Positions 26,641 to 34,903 of a DNA stretch of 64,000 nt are shown here, piece after piece. The stretch is from Roseovarius sp. ZX-A-9. Its GTDB lineage: Bacteria; Pseudomonadota; Alphaproteobacteria; Rhodobacterales; Rhodobacteraceae. Numbering within the stretch: position 1 is the stretch's first letter; each line of letters starts with the position of its first letter. The translations under genes were made by a program, and so were the position numbers. The stretch spans positions 143,263 through 207,262 of the forward strand of contig NZ_JAPWHW010000008.1 in the NCBI RefSeq assembly GCF_028369135.1, given 5' to 3'. The notes below the pieces were generated by a model that did no database searches, was not told the DNA's origin, and saw only the letters and a program-made list of their open reading frames with translations.

Positions 26641-26653
26641 AGGCCCACGGCCT
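26641..26653 (+). terminator. Short GC hairpin after the UPF0173 gene
   Basis: AGGCC-CAC-GGCCT followed by ATCTTCT, 33 bp past the stop codon. The stem is only 5 bp and the T-run is broken, so it is a modest terminator at best. Confidence 0.45.
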
Positions 26654-26676
26654 ATCTTCTGGCTGAAAATATTCTC

Positions 26677-26723
26677 TCTGGGAGGCATTTTCTTGGTGCC
26701 ATTTGATCACGATGCCTCCCAGA
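26677..26723. repeat. Perfect 12-bp inverted repeat in the intergenic region
   Basis: TCTGGGAGGCAT (26677-26688) and ATGCCTCCCAGA (26712-26723) with a 23-nt loop, followed by CTTAAAGTTTCTTTAG. It could be a terminator serving either flanking gene or a mobile-element end; nothing decides between them. Confidence 0.6.
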
Positions 26724-27138
26724 CCTTAAAGTTTCTTTAGAAATCTGTTGTTTATTACATCACTTTGATGCGGGTAGCACCACTTGAGCCCCTAGATGGC
26801 GAGAGAAACCTCAATGCGCATCGAACGCATTTAGAGTCGCCCAACTCGAATCCCACCTGTTGGAAAACATTGCTTTGGATAGGGTCTGTGACTGCATAAG
26901 TGCGCGGATGGCGACGCCCGCTGGACCTCGTCCTTTCCACTGTAGGGCCGTCTACTGGAAACGGATATTAGGTCGGCCTAGCCGAGACCCGCAAAAAGGC
27001 TGATTGGGCCCGATATCAGGTACAGGCCGCTTTCGATCCGGTCAGGCAGCGCCGCTTGGCGAGAGAAGTTTCAAGCAGATATTCGCCGCGCTGCGCTGGC
27101 AATTCACACGACACCAGACGCAACTTTCGGCGCCTCTC

Positions 27139-28428
27139 TTACATCAGATCCAGCGCCCGCGGGATCGCCAGCGACAAGGCAGGCCAGAAGGTCGTAATCA
27201 ACATCACAGGAAATGCGACGAAGGTCATCAGGCCCAGTGCGGGCATAACGGCCTGCATGATGGGTGCGCGCGTGATCTTGCAGGACAGGAACAGCGTTGG
27301 CGCCACCGGCGGGCTATTCGCACCGATGACCACCGAGCACCCGACAATCGCGGCAAAATGCACTGGATCAACGCCATTTGCGATCATCAGCGGCAGGAAC
27401 AACGGAGCAATGACGACCGTGACGGAAATATCGTCCATCAACGCGCCAGCCACGATCAGAACCAGATTGACGATCAACAGCGCGCCGATGGGGCTGGTTA
27501 CGACAGACTGGATCGCCTCGGTCAGGTCCTGCGGTACGCGCTCGAAGGCCATGATGCGCGAGATCATGAAGGAAAAGAGCAGGATCAGAATGATCGTGCC
27601 GGTCGTCTCGGTCGCCTGCACCACGCTGCGTGCCAGGCTGCGCCATGTGAACTCGCGATAGATCAGCCCACCGACAATCAAGGCGGCGACCGCTGCGACG
27701 GCAGCCGCTTCGGTCGGGGTGAAGACGCCGCCATAGATGCCGCCAAGGATGATGATGGGCAGCGACAGCGCAGGGAGCGCCTTGAGAGTCACCTTGCCGA
27801 AACTTTCTCGCGGCCCCGCACTCTCGTCCGCGGGAAGCTCTTCAAAGGCGCGTCCAACCAGAAAGCGGTTATAGAGGATGAGGCCGATGATCAGCAGGAT
27901 TGCGGGACCGATCGTGGCTGCGAAACAGGCGGCGACAGACTGGCGCGTGACGACCGCAAAAAGGATCATGGTGATGGACGGCGGGATCAGGATGCCAAGC
28001 AGCGATGATATCCCCAAGAGCGCCGCGATCCGGCCCCGTGGATAGCCACGGGCGATCAGCGGTTCGGTCATGATGGAGCCGATGGAGGCAATGGCGGCCG
28101 TCGCCGTGCCGGCAATGGCCCCAAAGACACTGGATGACAGGACCATGGCGGTCCCCATGCCGCCCTTACCCGTCGCCAAACGCTCGATAAAGGAAATGAT
28201 GCGCTGCGCGATACCGCCGGACTGCATCAGGTATCCCGTCAGGATGAACAGCGGCAAGGCCACCAGCACCAACGAGTTGAGCGAGCGGAAACCCTGCAAC
28301 ATCAACGTATTGAGGTTCGCATCATAGACAAAGGTCAGATACGCCAGCACCCCGGCGAAGGACCAGGCGACCGGCAAACCGATCCCCATGAGGATGATGA
28401 GAAGTGGGAGCGCGACGAGTGCATACAT
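27139..28428 (-). CDS. TRAP transporter large permease (DctM family)
   Basis: A 429-residue inner-membrane protein with about twelve hydrophobic segments. SSVFGAIAGTATAAIASIGS and GILIPPSITMILFAVVT are typical of DctM, the subunit that carries the sodium and substrate path. It follows dctQ directly (TGA then ATG with no gap). The TRAP set diverges from the demethylase operon and presumably imports its substrate. Confidence 0.95.
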   Translation of the reverse strand: MYALVALPLLIILMGIGLPVAWSFAGVLAYLTFVYDANLNTLMLQGFRSLNSLVLVALPLFILTGYLMQSGGIAQRIISFIERLATGKGGMGTAMVLSSSVFGAIAGTATAAIASIGSIMTEPLIARGYPRGRIAALLGISSLLGILIPPSITMILFAVVTRQSVAACFAATIGPAILLIIGLILYNRFLVGRAFEELPADESAGPRESFGKVTLKALPALSLPIIILGGIYGGVFTPTEAAAVAAVAALIVGGLIYREFTWRSLARSVVQATETTGTIILILLFSFMISRIMAFERVPQDLTEAIQSVVTSPIGALLIVNLVLIVAGALMDDISVTVVIAPLFLPLMIANGVDPVHFAAIVGCSVVIGANSPPVAPTLFLSCKITRAPIMQAVMPALGLMTFVAFPVMLITTFWPALSLAIPRALDLM

Positions 28429-28944
28429 TCAGGAGCGCCTCAATTTCAAAAGCGCAACGATGAAATCGCGCACCGCGTAACAGAAACATCCCACAGCCGC
28501 GAGGCCGATCGCCATTTGCGGAACCCACAGCGGGATCTGGTAGGCCGGGGTCGTCTGTGGGCGTTTTAGCCCCCAGGAAAACATCCAATAGGCCCAGACA
28601 ATGAAGAAGATGGTGATGATGATCGTCAGCGTGGCAATCAGCAGATCATGCGCAGCCTTGCGCCGCGGATCGGTGATGTTGCCCGCGATCCAGTCAACCG
28701 TCAGGTGATCGCGTTTGCGCGACGCAATGACAGCCCCGGTCATATAAAGCGCGACTGCGGCAAGCATGATCAGTTCATGCAGGCCGACAACGGAAAGGCC
28801 GAGCACATAGCGGGCGATAACCAGAAAGACCATCAACCCCGCCACGACCAGCGAAGAGACGACTGCCACGAAGTCTAGAAGACGCGCGATGGCCCCGCCA
28901 ATACGGGCGGCGGGGCCATTTTGTATTTCAGAGTTCTCCGGCAT
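28429..28944 (-). CDS. TRAP transporter small permease (DctQ family)
   Basis: 171 residues, four hydrophobic helices (about 20-42, 55-75, 98-120, 140-160), with KRDHLTVDWI in the second cytoplasmic loop, as in DctQ proteins. It supports the DctM channel. The start overlaps the end of dctP by 17 bp. Confidence 0.93.
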   Translation of the reverse strand: MPENSEIQNGPAARIGGAIARLLDFVAVVSSLVVAGLMVFLVIARYVLGLSVVGLHELIMLAAVALYMTGAVIASRKRDHLTVDWIAGNITDPRRKAAHDLLIATLTIIITIFFIVWAYWMFSWGLKRPQTTPAYQIPLWVPQMAIGLAAVGCFCYAVRDFIVALLKLRRS

Positions 28945-29923
28945 TGGCCCGGATTTTATCCATGATGTCTTTCCCGACCCGGTCTTCCATCTGGGGCCAG
29001 ACCTTTTCGCGGACGGCCTTGGCCATGGCTTTCAACTCTTCGTCCGACGGCTCAATATAGGTCATGCCGGCATCCTTGGCCTTCTGGATGTAATACTGGT
29101 CGCGTTCCTTGGCCTGCTCGAAAGCTTCGTTCATGACCGTGTTCGCAGCATCAGCGACAGCCTTTTGCTCATCCTCGCTCAGGGCTGCCCAGGATTCTTC
29201 GTTCATCGTCATGACACCGGTGATGAACTGCATCTTGATCTGGTTGTAGTAATCCAGCACGTCGCGGAAATACTCGTAGTCCCAATAGATGATATTCGCG
29301 CCGTCACCGTCGACGACCCCGGTCTGGATCGCGGTGAACACCTCGGACCAGTCGATGGTCGCGGTTTGGTATCCCAGGGCCTGCAAGGACTCGGCCATCG
29401 GGAACATTGCCGGCACCCGAATCTTGAGGTCCTTCGCGTCCTCGGCTGTCATCGCATATTTGCCTCGCGAGGCGACACCGTTGAAACCTTCGGGCCAGGG
29501 GCCAAAGAATTTGACGCCGAGATCGGCCCAGACTTCGGTCAGGACTTCGTTGACCCACCCACCCGGCTGGTAGGCTTCCAACGCCTCTTCCCAGCTGGTG
29601 ACCATATAGGGGGTGAAGAGAACGCCAAGACGTTCGTCATATGCTGTAATCGGCCAGTTGATCATCATATCCAGATCGCCGGCAACCAGCAGATCCAGAA
29701 CCTCGGCCTGACTGCCCAATTCGTTCTGATAGAACACCTCGACCTGCACTTCGCCGTTGGTGCTTTCTTCGATGAGTGCCGCCCAGCGATCAAGCGCATC
29801 GCCCGATGGAGAGCCTTTGGCGCCCGAGTCCGTCGCCAGCTTCAGCGTTGTTTCCGCCATCGCAGGGGAGGCCAGCGCGATGGCCATCGCGGTGCCAAGT
29901 CCCAGAATAGTCTTGAAGAGCAT
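28928..29923 (-). CDS. TRAP transporter substrate-binding protein (DctP family)
   Basis: 331 residues with a cleavable signal peptide ending ASPAMAE (about residue 23), so periplasmic. The fold is DctP-like: LKLATDSGAKGSP at the start of the mature protein, DLKIRVPAMFPMAESLQALG around the Arg that usually binds a carboxylate, and FTAIQTGVVDGDGANI. The carboxylate-binding Arg suggests an organic acid or a zwitterion such as a betaine. The gene is the first of dctPQM and diverges from the demethylase operon across 339 bp. Confidence 0.93.
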   Translation of the reverse strand: MLFKTILGLGTAMAIALASPAMAETTLKLATDSGAKGSPSGDALDRWAALIEESTNGEVQVEVFYQNELGSQAEVLDLLVAGDLDMMINWPITAYDERLGVLFTPYMVTSWEEALEAYQPGGWVNEVLTEVWADLGVKFFGPWPEGFNGVASRGKYAMTAEDAKDLKIRVPAMFPMAESLQALGYQTATIDWSEVFTAIQTGVVDGDGANIIYWDYEYFRDVLDYYNQIKMQFITGVMTMNEESWAALSEDEQKAVADAANTVMNEAFEQAKERDQYYIQKAKDAGMTYIEPSDEELKAMAKAVREKVWPQMEDRVGKDIMDKIRANAGEL

Positions 29924-30262
29924 TTGCAGTTTCCCCTGTCCAATAGACGCAACGACGCGCCGAATCCCTCTCTACGCCCACACTGGGCATAGCTGTCTAT
30001 TACTGTCAATATCGATTCCCGATTTGCCGTGAAGCGTACCACCCAAACTCTACCTGCTATTTGACATACCGCAGCCCTACTCTGCGGCGCCATCATCAAC
30101 AAATTGAATTCCTGCCGTGCCCCAAGGGCCCAAATGGTCAGCATTTTTAGCACTGGACAAGAGTGTCCAATGCTGATCAAACTGATAAAGACATGACTGC
30201 GCGAATGCACAGGCTGTGACCTACACAAGTAAATGACAAAGCGGAAATCAGGGAGAAATCCA
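29924..30262. other. Divergent promoter region between dctP and the demethylase operon, 339 bp
   Basis: An AT-rich region separating the TRAP genes from the flavoprotein gene. A palindromic operator lies at 30154-30169, flanked by a further TCAGCAT (30138-30144) / ATGCTGA (30170-30176) arm pair. An ATG at 30233 precedes the chosen start, but AGGGAGAA just before 30263 favours the later one. No other gene is seen. Confidence 0.6.
30154..30169. promoter_or_regulatory. Palindromic operator TGGACA-N4-TGTCCA
   Basis: A perfect palindrome TGGACAAGAGTGTCCA, 94 bp before the flavoprotein start and 230 bp before dctP. The inner half-sites GACA/TGTC match those of two palindromes at 51999-52014 and 52031-52046 near a related TetR gene. 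It is probably bound by the TetR protein encoded at 34232-34903; this is an inference. Confidence 0.6.
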
Positions 30263-32677
30263 ATGCAATCACATTACCGAGCCGTGGTAATCGGAGGTGG
30301 CGTTGTCGGCGCTTCGGTATTGTATCATCTCGCAAAATTTGGCTGGAAAGATGTCTGCCTGATCGAGCGCAACGTCCTGACCGCAGGTTCGAGCTGGCAT
30401 GCGGCGGGCGGATTTCATGCCCTGAACGCAGACCCCAACATTGCATCGCTTCAGGCCTATACGATCGACCTTCTGTCCGAGATCGAAAAGGAATCCGGCC
30501 AATCGGTGGGCATGCATATGACGGGGGGCATGACGCTGGCCGGCACACCGGATCGGTGGGAATGGCTGCAATCGGCTTACCGCACCTTCCAATCCATCGG
30601 CATCGACGATGTTCGCCTCATCACTCCGAAGGAAGCCGGAGAGTTGAACCCGCTGATGTCCACCCATGGTATTCTGGGCGGGATGTATGCAGACCGTGAG
30701 GGGTATGTTGACACCACCGGCACCGTGCACGCCTATGCCGGAGCCGCCAGAAAATACGGTGCCGAGATCGTTGAGCACAACCGGGTGCTGGAGCTGATCC
30801 AGACCAGGGATGGCTGGGATGTCGTGACCGAAAAAGGCACGATACATGCCGAACACGTGGTCAATGCCGGGGGGCTCTGGGCCAAGCAGGTGGGCCGCAT
30901 GGCGGGGATCGAACTGCCGGTTTCGCCGCTCAACCACCATTATCTCATCTCCGACACGATCCCCGAGGTTGCAGCGCTCGACAAGGAAATGCCCCTGACG
31001 GTGGACCTCGAAGGCTTTACCTACATGCGGCAGGACCAGCAGGGCATGTTGCTGGGCATCTACGAGATCGACCACGAGCATTGGATGATGGATGGCGCGC
31101 CCTGGGAATACGGGTTCGAGCTGCAACAGGAAGACCCCGACCGGATCGAAAAGGAGCTCACGCTCGGTTTTGAACGCTATCCGGCCTTGCAGGAAGTCGG
31201 CGTGAAAACATGGGTCAACGGAGCCTTTACCTTTGCCCCCGACGGCAACCCCCTTGTTGGCCCGGTGCGCGGCAAACCCGGCTATTGGTGCGCCTGTGGC
31301 GTGATGGCCGGGTTCCTTCAGGGCGGTGGCGTTGGCAAGAGCCTCGCCGAGTGGATGATCCACGGCGAGCCGGAAGCGGACGTCTTTGGCATGGATGTGG
31401 CGCGGTTTGGCCCCTATGCCGAGAACAAGGAATACATCAAGCAGACCACCGGACAATTCTACACCCGCCGGTTCGTCATGACCTACCCCAACGAACAACT
31501 GCCCGCCGGTCGCCCACTGAAAAAGGCCCCGGCCTATTCAGACATGACTGCGGCGGGGTGCCGTTGGGGCGCAAGCTGGGGGCTGGAACTGCCGCTTTAC
31601 TTTGCGCCCTCCGAGGATTTTGTCGAGACGCCAACCCTCAAACGCTCGAACGCGCACGAGATCGTGGCAGGTGAATGCATGACCGTGCGCGAGGCCGCCG
31701 GCCTGCTGGACATCTCGGGCTTCTCGCGATTCGAGGTGTCGGGCACCGGCGCAGAAGCATGGCTCGACAAGATGATGGCTTCGAAACTGCCGGCCCCCGG
31801 TCGCGCCCGCCTTGCGCCGATGCTGTCACCAACGGGCAAGCTGAAAGGCGACCTGACCGTGTTCAATTGGGGCGATGGCACCTGGTGGATCATGGGCAGC
31901 TACTACCTGCGCGAATGGCATATGCGCTGGTTCAACGACCATATGGGCGAGAACGTGATCCTGCGCGACATCGCCGATGCGACCGTGGGCTTCAGCCTGT
32001 CTGGACCCAAAAGCCTGAAGGTTTTGGAAAAACTGACGGATGGCCCGATTGCCGACCTGCCGTTCATGGGCTGCGGCACATTCGATATCGGCCTGATCCG
32101 TGCCAAGGTCGGACGGCTCTCGGTTTCGGGCGAATTGGGATACGAGATCCACTGCTCCGCCGCAGAACATATCACCCTTCGCGAGACTCTGCTGGCGGCA
32201 GGCGAGGATCTTGGCCTGCGCGAGGTCGGCTTCAACGCGCTGCTCAGTCTGCGGCTGGAAAAGAGCTTTGGAATCTGGAACGCCGAATTCACCCAGGGCT
32301 ATACGCCGGCACAAACCGGCATGGATCGCTGGATCGACTGGAGCAAACCCGATTTCATCGGCCGTGACGCGGCTTTGAAAGAACGCGATGGCACTGGCCC
32401 GGAGAAGATCATCGTGACGCTGGAAATCGACGCATCGGATGCCGATGCCAGCGGTTATGAGCCGGTCTGGAAAGACGGCGCACTGGTAGGCTTTGTCACC
32501 TCTGGCGGCTATGGTCATACGCTGGGCAAATCGCTGGCCATGGCCATGATAGACCGAACAGCCAGCGAGACAGGCACCGAACTGACCGTGCATATCGTCG
32601 GCGCGGAACGTCCGGCGCGGGTGATTCCGGCCTCCCCCCATGACGCCGAAGGCAAGGGAATGCGAGGTGCACGATGA
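30263..32677 (+). CDS. Dimethylglycine/sarcosine dehydrogenase-like flavoprotein (DAO + GcvT)
   Basis: 804 residues. The N-terminal FAD domain (VVIGGGVVGASVLYHLAK) is followed by GSSWHAAGG, where His46 is the residue that covalently holds FAD in dimethylglycine and sarcosine dehydrogenases. A central FAO_M-like part follows, then a C-terminal GcvT-type folate-binding domain (from about residue 430; VGFNALLSLRLEKSFGIWNAE). The family oxidatively demethylates N-methyl groups and passes formaldehyde to THF. First gene of a seven-gene operon with an MttB homologue and soxBDAG. The exact substrate is unknown. The ATG at 30263 is backed by AGGGAGAA. Confidence 0.88.
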   Translation: MQSHYRAVVIGGGVVGASVLYHLAKFGWKDVCLIERNVLTAGSSWHAAGGFHALNADPNIASLQAYTIDLLSEIEKESGQSVGMHMTGGMTLAGTPDRWEWLQSAYRTFQSIGIDDVRLITPKEAGELNPLMSTHGILGGMYADREGYVDTTGTVHAYAGAARKYGAEIVEHNRVLELIQTRDGWDVVTEKGTIHAEHVVNAGGLWAKQVGRMAGIELPVSPLNHHYLISDTIPEVAALDKEMPLTVDLEGFTYMRQDQQGMLLGIYEIDHEHWMMDGAPWEYGFELQQEDPDRIEKELTLGFERYPALQEVGVKTWVNGAFTFAPDGNPLVGPVRGKPGYWCACGVMAGFLQGGGVGKSLAEWMIHGEPEADVFGMDVARFGPYAENKEYIKQTTGQFYTRRFVMTYPNEQLPAGRPLKKAPAYSDMTAAGCRWGASWGLELPLYFAPSEDFVETPTLKRSNAHEIVAGECMTVREAAGLLDISGFSRFEVSGTGAEAWLDKMMASKLPAPGRARLAPMLSPTGKLKGDLTVFNWGDGTWWIMGSYYLREWHMRWFNDHMGENVILRDIADATVGFSLSGPKSLKVLEKLTDGPIADLPFMGCGTFDIGLIRAKVGRLSVSGELGYEIHCSAAEHITLRETLLAAGEDLGLREVGFNALLSLRLEKSFGIWNAEFTQGYTPAQTGMDRWIDWSKPDFIGRDAALKERDGTGPEKIIVTLEIDASDADASGYEPVWKDGALVGFVTSGGYGHTLGKSLAMAMIDRTASETGTELTVHIVGAERPARVIPASPHDAEGKGMRGAR

Positions 32678-34230
32678 GACCCGAAACTCCGACAGAAACA
32701 CCCGTGAGAAAGCGGCGCGGGCGTGGCGATGGCAAGCCGCCCCCCTCTAAACGCGCAGTCAACTACAGCAAGTTGCGCAATCCTTTCCCTACGATGAACG
32801 TGTTCTCGGAAGACGAAATCGAGAACATGCATCAAACCGCCCTGCGCATTCTTCAGGAGTTGGGCGTCAAGGTCCTATTGCCCGAAGCGCGCAAGATCTA
32901 TGCGCAAGGCGGCGCGCGGGTCGATGAAGACAGCCAGATGGTCTATATCGGGCAAGATATGGTCGAGGCGGCTCTCGCCTCGGCCCCGAAATCCATCAAC
33001 TGCATGGCAGGCGTGCGAGAGCGCGACATCACCATGGAGCTGGGATGTCTGACCTTCCAGCCCGGCGCCGGCTGCCCCAATGCAACCGACCTTGAGCGTG
33101 GTCGCCGGCCCGGAAGCGGCCGCGATTTCCGCGAATTGACGCAACTCACTCACCATTTTGACGTGTTCCAGATGGTTTCGCCGCTGGTCGAACCGCAGGA
33201 TATCCCGACCAACCTGCGCCATTACTTCACGGTTGAGGCACAGCTGACCCTGACCGACAAATTCCCATTTTTCTTTTCGCGTGGCACGCCACAAGCAGTG
33301 GACAGCTTTGAAATGCTGCGAGACTTCCGGGGCCTGTCGGACGACGCGTTTCAGGCCAACCCGCACTGCTACACGATCATCAATACCAACAGCCCTCGCA
33401 CACTGGACATTCCCATGGCGCAAGGGCTGATCGACTTTGCGCGCCACGGCCAGATGCCGATCGTCACGCCGTTTACGCTGATGGGGGCCATGGCCCCGAT
33501 CACCGTGGCCGGGGCCATCACCCTCAGCCATGCCGAGGTCCTGGCCTCGATTACCCTCAACCAGCTCGCCCGTCCCGGCGCGCCGGTCTGCTACGGTACC
33601 TTCACCTCAAACGTGGACATGAAATCGGGCGCGCCCGCGCTTGGCACCCCCACCCATTTTCAGGCCAGTCTGGCAGCAGGACAGCTTGCCCGCCTTGTTG
33701 GCCTGCCATGGCGGTCGGCGGCTGGCTCTGCCTCCAATATCAACGACGTGCAGGCGGCGAATGAAAACCAGATGGGGCTATGGGGCTGCCTGATGGCCGG
33801 GGCCTCGGTTATCATCCATTCCGCTGGCTGGCTCGAAAGCGGGCTGACCGTATCTTACGAAAAGCTGATCACCGACGTCGAAGTGTTGAACATGATCGCC
33901 GAACTTTGCGCAGGCAATACCGCCGGAGTTGACGAGATCGGTTTCGAAACGGCGATCAGCGAGGTCGACCCGAGCGGGCATTTCTTTGCCACCAGCCAGA
34001 CGATGGCGCGGTATGACACGGCGTTTTACGAACCCGTCGTGCATGACTATGCCAATTTCGGGACATGGACGGAGCGCGGCGCGGCTGATGCCAACACGCG
34101 TGCCACGGCAGTGTGGAAAGACATCCTTGCCGCAGACAAGCGCCCAGATATAGACGACGCAAAAGCCGAAGCCCTGCGTGCCTTCATTGAAAAGCGCACC
34201 GCTGAAGGCGGCGCCCCCCCGGAGAGCTGA
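32674..34230 (+). CDS. MttB-family methyltransferase (trimethylamine methyltransferase superfamily, non-pyrrolysine)
   Basis: 518 residues in one uninterrupted frame ending in TGA; no in-frame TAG, so it lacks pyrrolysine and belongs to the COG5598 group that includes glycine-betaine:corrinoid methyltransferases. LRILQELGVKVLLPEARKI at the N-terminus and AGAITLSHAEVLASITLNQL in the barrel are family hallmarks. Known members transfer a methyl group from a quaternary amine to a corrinoid protein, but no corrinoid-binding protein or activase gene is nearby. Coupled to the upstream flavoprotein by an ATGA overlap. It may start betaine demethylation; this is inferred. Confidence 0.85.
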   Translation: MRPETPTETPVRKRRGRGDGKPPPSKRAVNYSKLRNPFPTMNVFSEDEIENMHQTALRILQELGVKVLLPEARKIYAQGGARVDEDSQMVYIGQDMVEAALASAPKSINCMAGVRERDITMELGCLTFQPGAGCPNATDLERGRRPGSGRDFRELTQLTHHFDVFQMVSPLVEPQDIPTNLRHYFTVEAQLTLTDKFPFFFSRGTPQAVDSFEMLRDFRGLSDDAFQANPHCYTIINTNSPRTLDIPMAQGLIDFARHGQMPIVTPFTLMGAMAPITVAGAITLSHAEVLASITLNQLARPGAPVCYGTFTSNVDMKSGAPALGTPTHFQASLAAGQLARLVGLPWRSAAGSASNINDVQAANENQMGLWGCLMAGASVIIHSAGWLESGLTVSYEKLITDVEVLNMIAELCAGNTAGVDEIGFETAISEVDPSGHFFATSQTMARYDTAFYEPVVHDYANFGTWTERGAADANTRATAVWKDILAADKRPDIDDAKAEALRAFIEKRTAEGGAPPES

Positions 34231-34231
34231 T

Positions 34232-34903
34232 ATGCCGTCACGAGTTACACCGCTTTTGCATCGGGACGACCCGGACAAGGACCCGCTTGTCGGCCACGTA
34301 AAGGTCACCCGCGAGGATTGGCTGAACGTGGCACGCGATGTTCTGGTCAGCGAAGGGGTCGCTGAGGTCAAGGTTTTGGCGCTGGGCACCCGCCTTGAAG
34401 TGTCCCGATCCAGCTTTTACGGCTATTTCAAAAGCCGAAAACACCTGCTCGAAGCATTGCTGGACGACTGGGAGAACCGCAACACGAGAACGATTGTCGA
34501 AAGCGTCGCGGCGCCTGCCGCTTCCATAGGCGAAGCTGTTTGCAACTTCTTTCGCTGTTTTCTCGACCCAGAATTGTTCGATCACGGGCTGGATTTCGCG
34601 GTCCGGGAATGGTCGCGCCGGGATGGTGCGGTGCGTCAACGCATCGACGCCGCCGATGCGACACGACTGAAGGCCATCAGCGCCATGTTTGAACGCTTCG
34701 GCTACTCCGAATACGACGCCGATACCCGCGCGCGCATCCTCTATTTCATGCAGCTTGGTTATCATGCGCTGGAACTGCGCGAACCGATGTCGGAACGGAT
34801 TGCACGGCTCGAAGGCTATCTGCGCGGCTTTACAGGGGTTGACCCTGATCCAAAGTTGATCGACGACCTGCGTGATTTCGTAATCGATCTGAACACCCAA
34901 TGA
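34232..34903 (+). CDS. TetR-family regulator of the demethylase operon
   Basis: 223 residues starting MPSRVTPLLHRDD with GGAG upstream. The HTH (about residues 28-75) includes VKVLALGTRLEVSRSSFYGY then FKSRKHLLEALLDDW, and the C-terminal part is a helical ligand domain. It is embedded in the operon it probably controls: 1 bp after mttB and ATGA-overlapping soxB. Its HTH region is clearly similar to that of the TetR protein at 51365-51979 (shared TRE-W, EG-VKV, R-FY-FK, D-W-RNT), and similar palindromes lie by both systems. Confidence 0.9.
   Translation: MPSRVTPLLHRDDPDKDPLVGHVKVTREDWLNVARDVLVSEGVAEVKVLALGTRLEVSRSSFYGYFKSRKHLLEALLDDWENRNTRTIVESVAAPAASIGEAVCNFFRCFLDPELFDHGLDFAVREWSRRDGAVRQRIDAADATRLKAISAMFERFGYSEYDADTRARILYFMQLGYHALELREPMSERIARLEGYLRGFTGVDPDPKLIDDLRDFVIDLNTQ

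Larger units (their letters stand above)
26609..27138. other. Convergent intergenic region, 530 bp
   Basis: It lies between the UPF0173 gene (plus) and dctM (minus). From the left it holds a GTATTTTGGGAAAGATGA element (26622-26639), a terminator-like hairpin (26641-26653) and a perfect 12-bp inverted repeat (26677-26723). The remainder (26730-27130) has no convincing gene; a 61-codon minus frame at 26755-26940 has no recognisable family. A tRNA-like string near 26830-26860 does not fold. Confidence 0.5.

Noticed and set aside
26760..26870. Possible tRNA in the 530-bp gap (string CTCGAATCCCACC resembling a T-loop)
   Set aside because: No acceptor stem, D-arm or anticodon arm could be paired around it.
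32674..34230. Pyrrolysine-containing MttB
   Set aside because: The frame has no in-frame TAG and no pyl genes are near; it is a non-Pyl family member.
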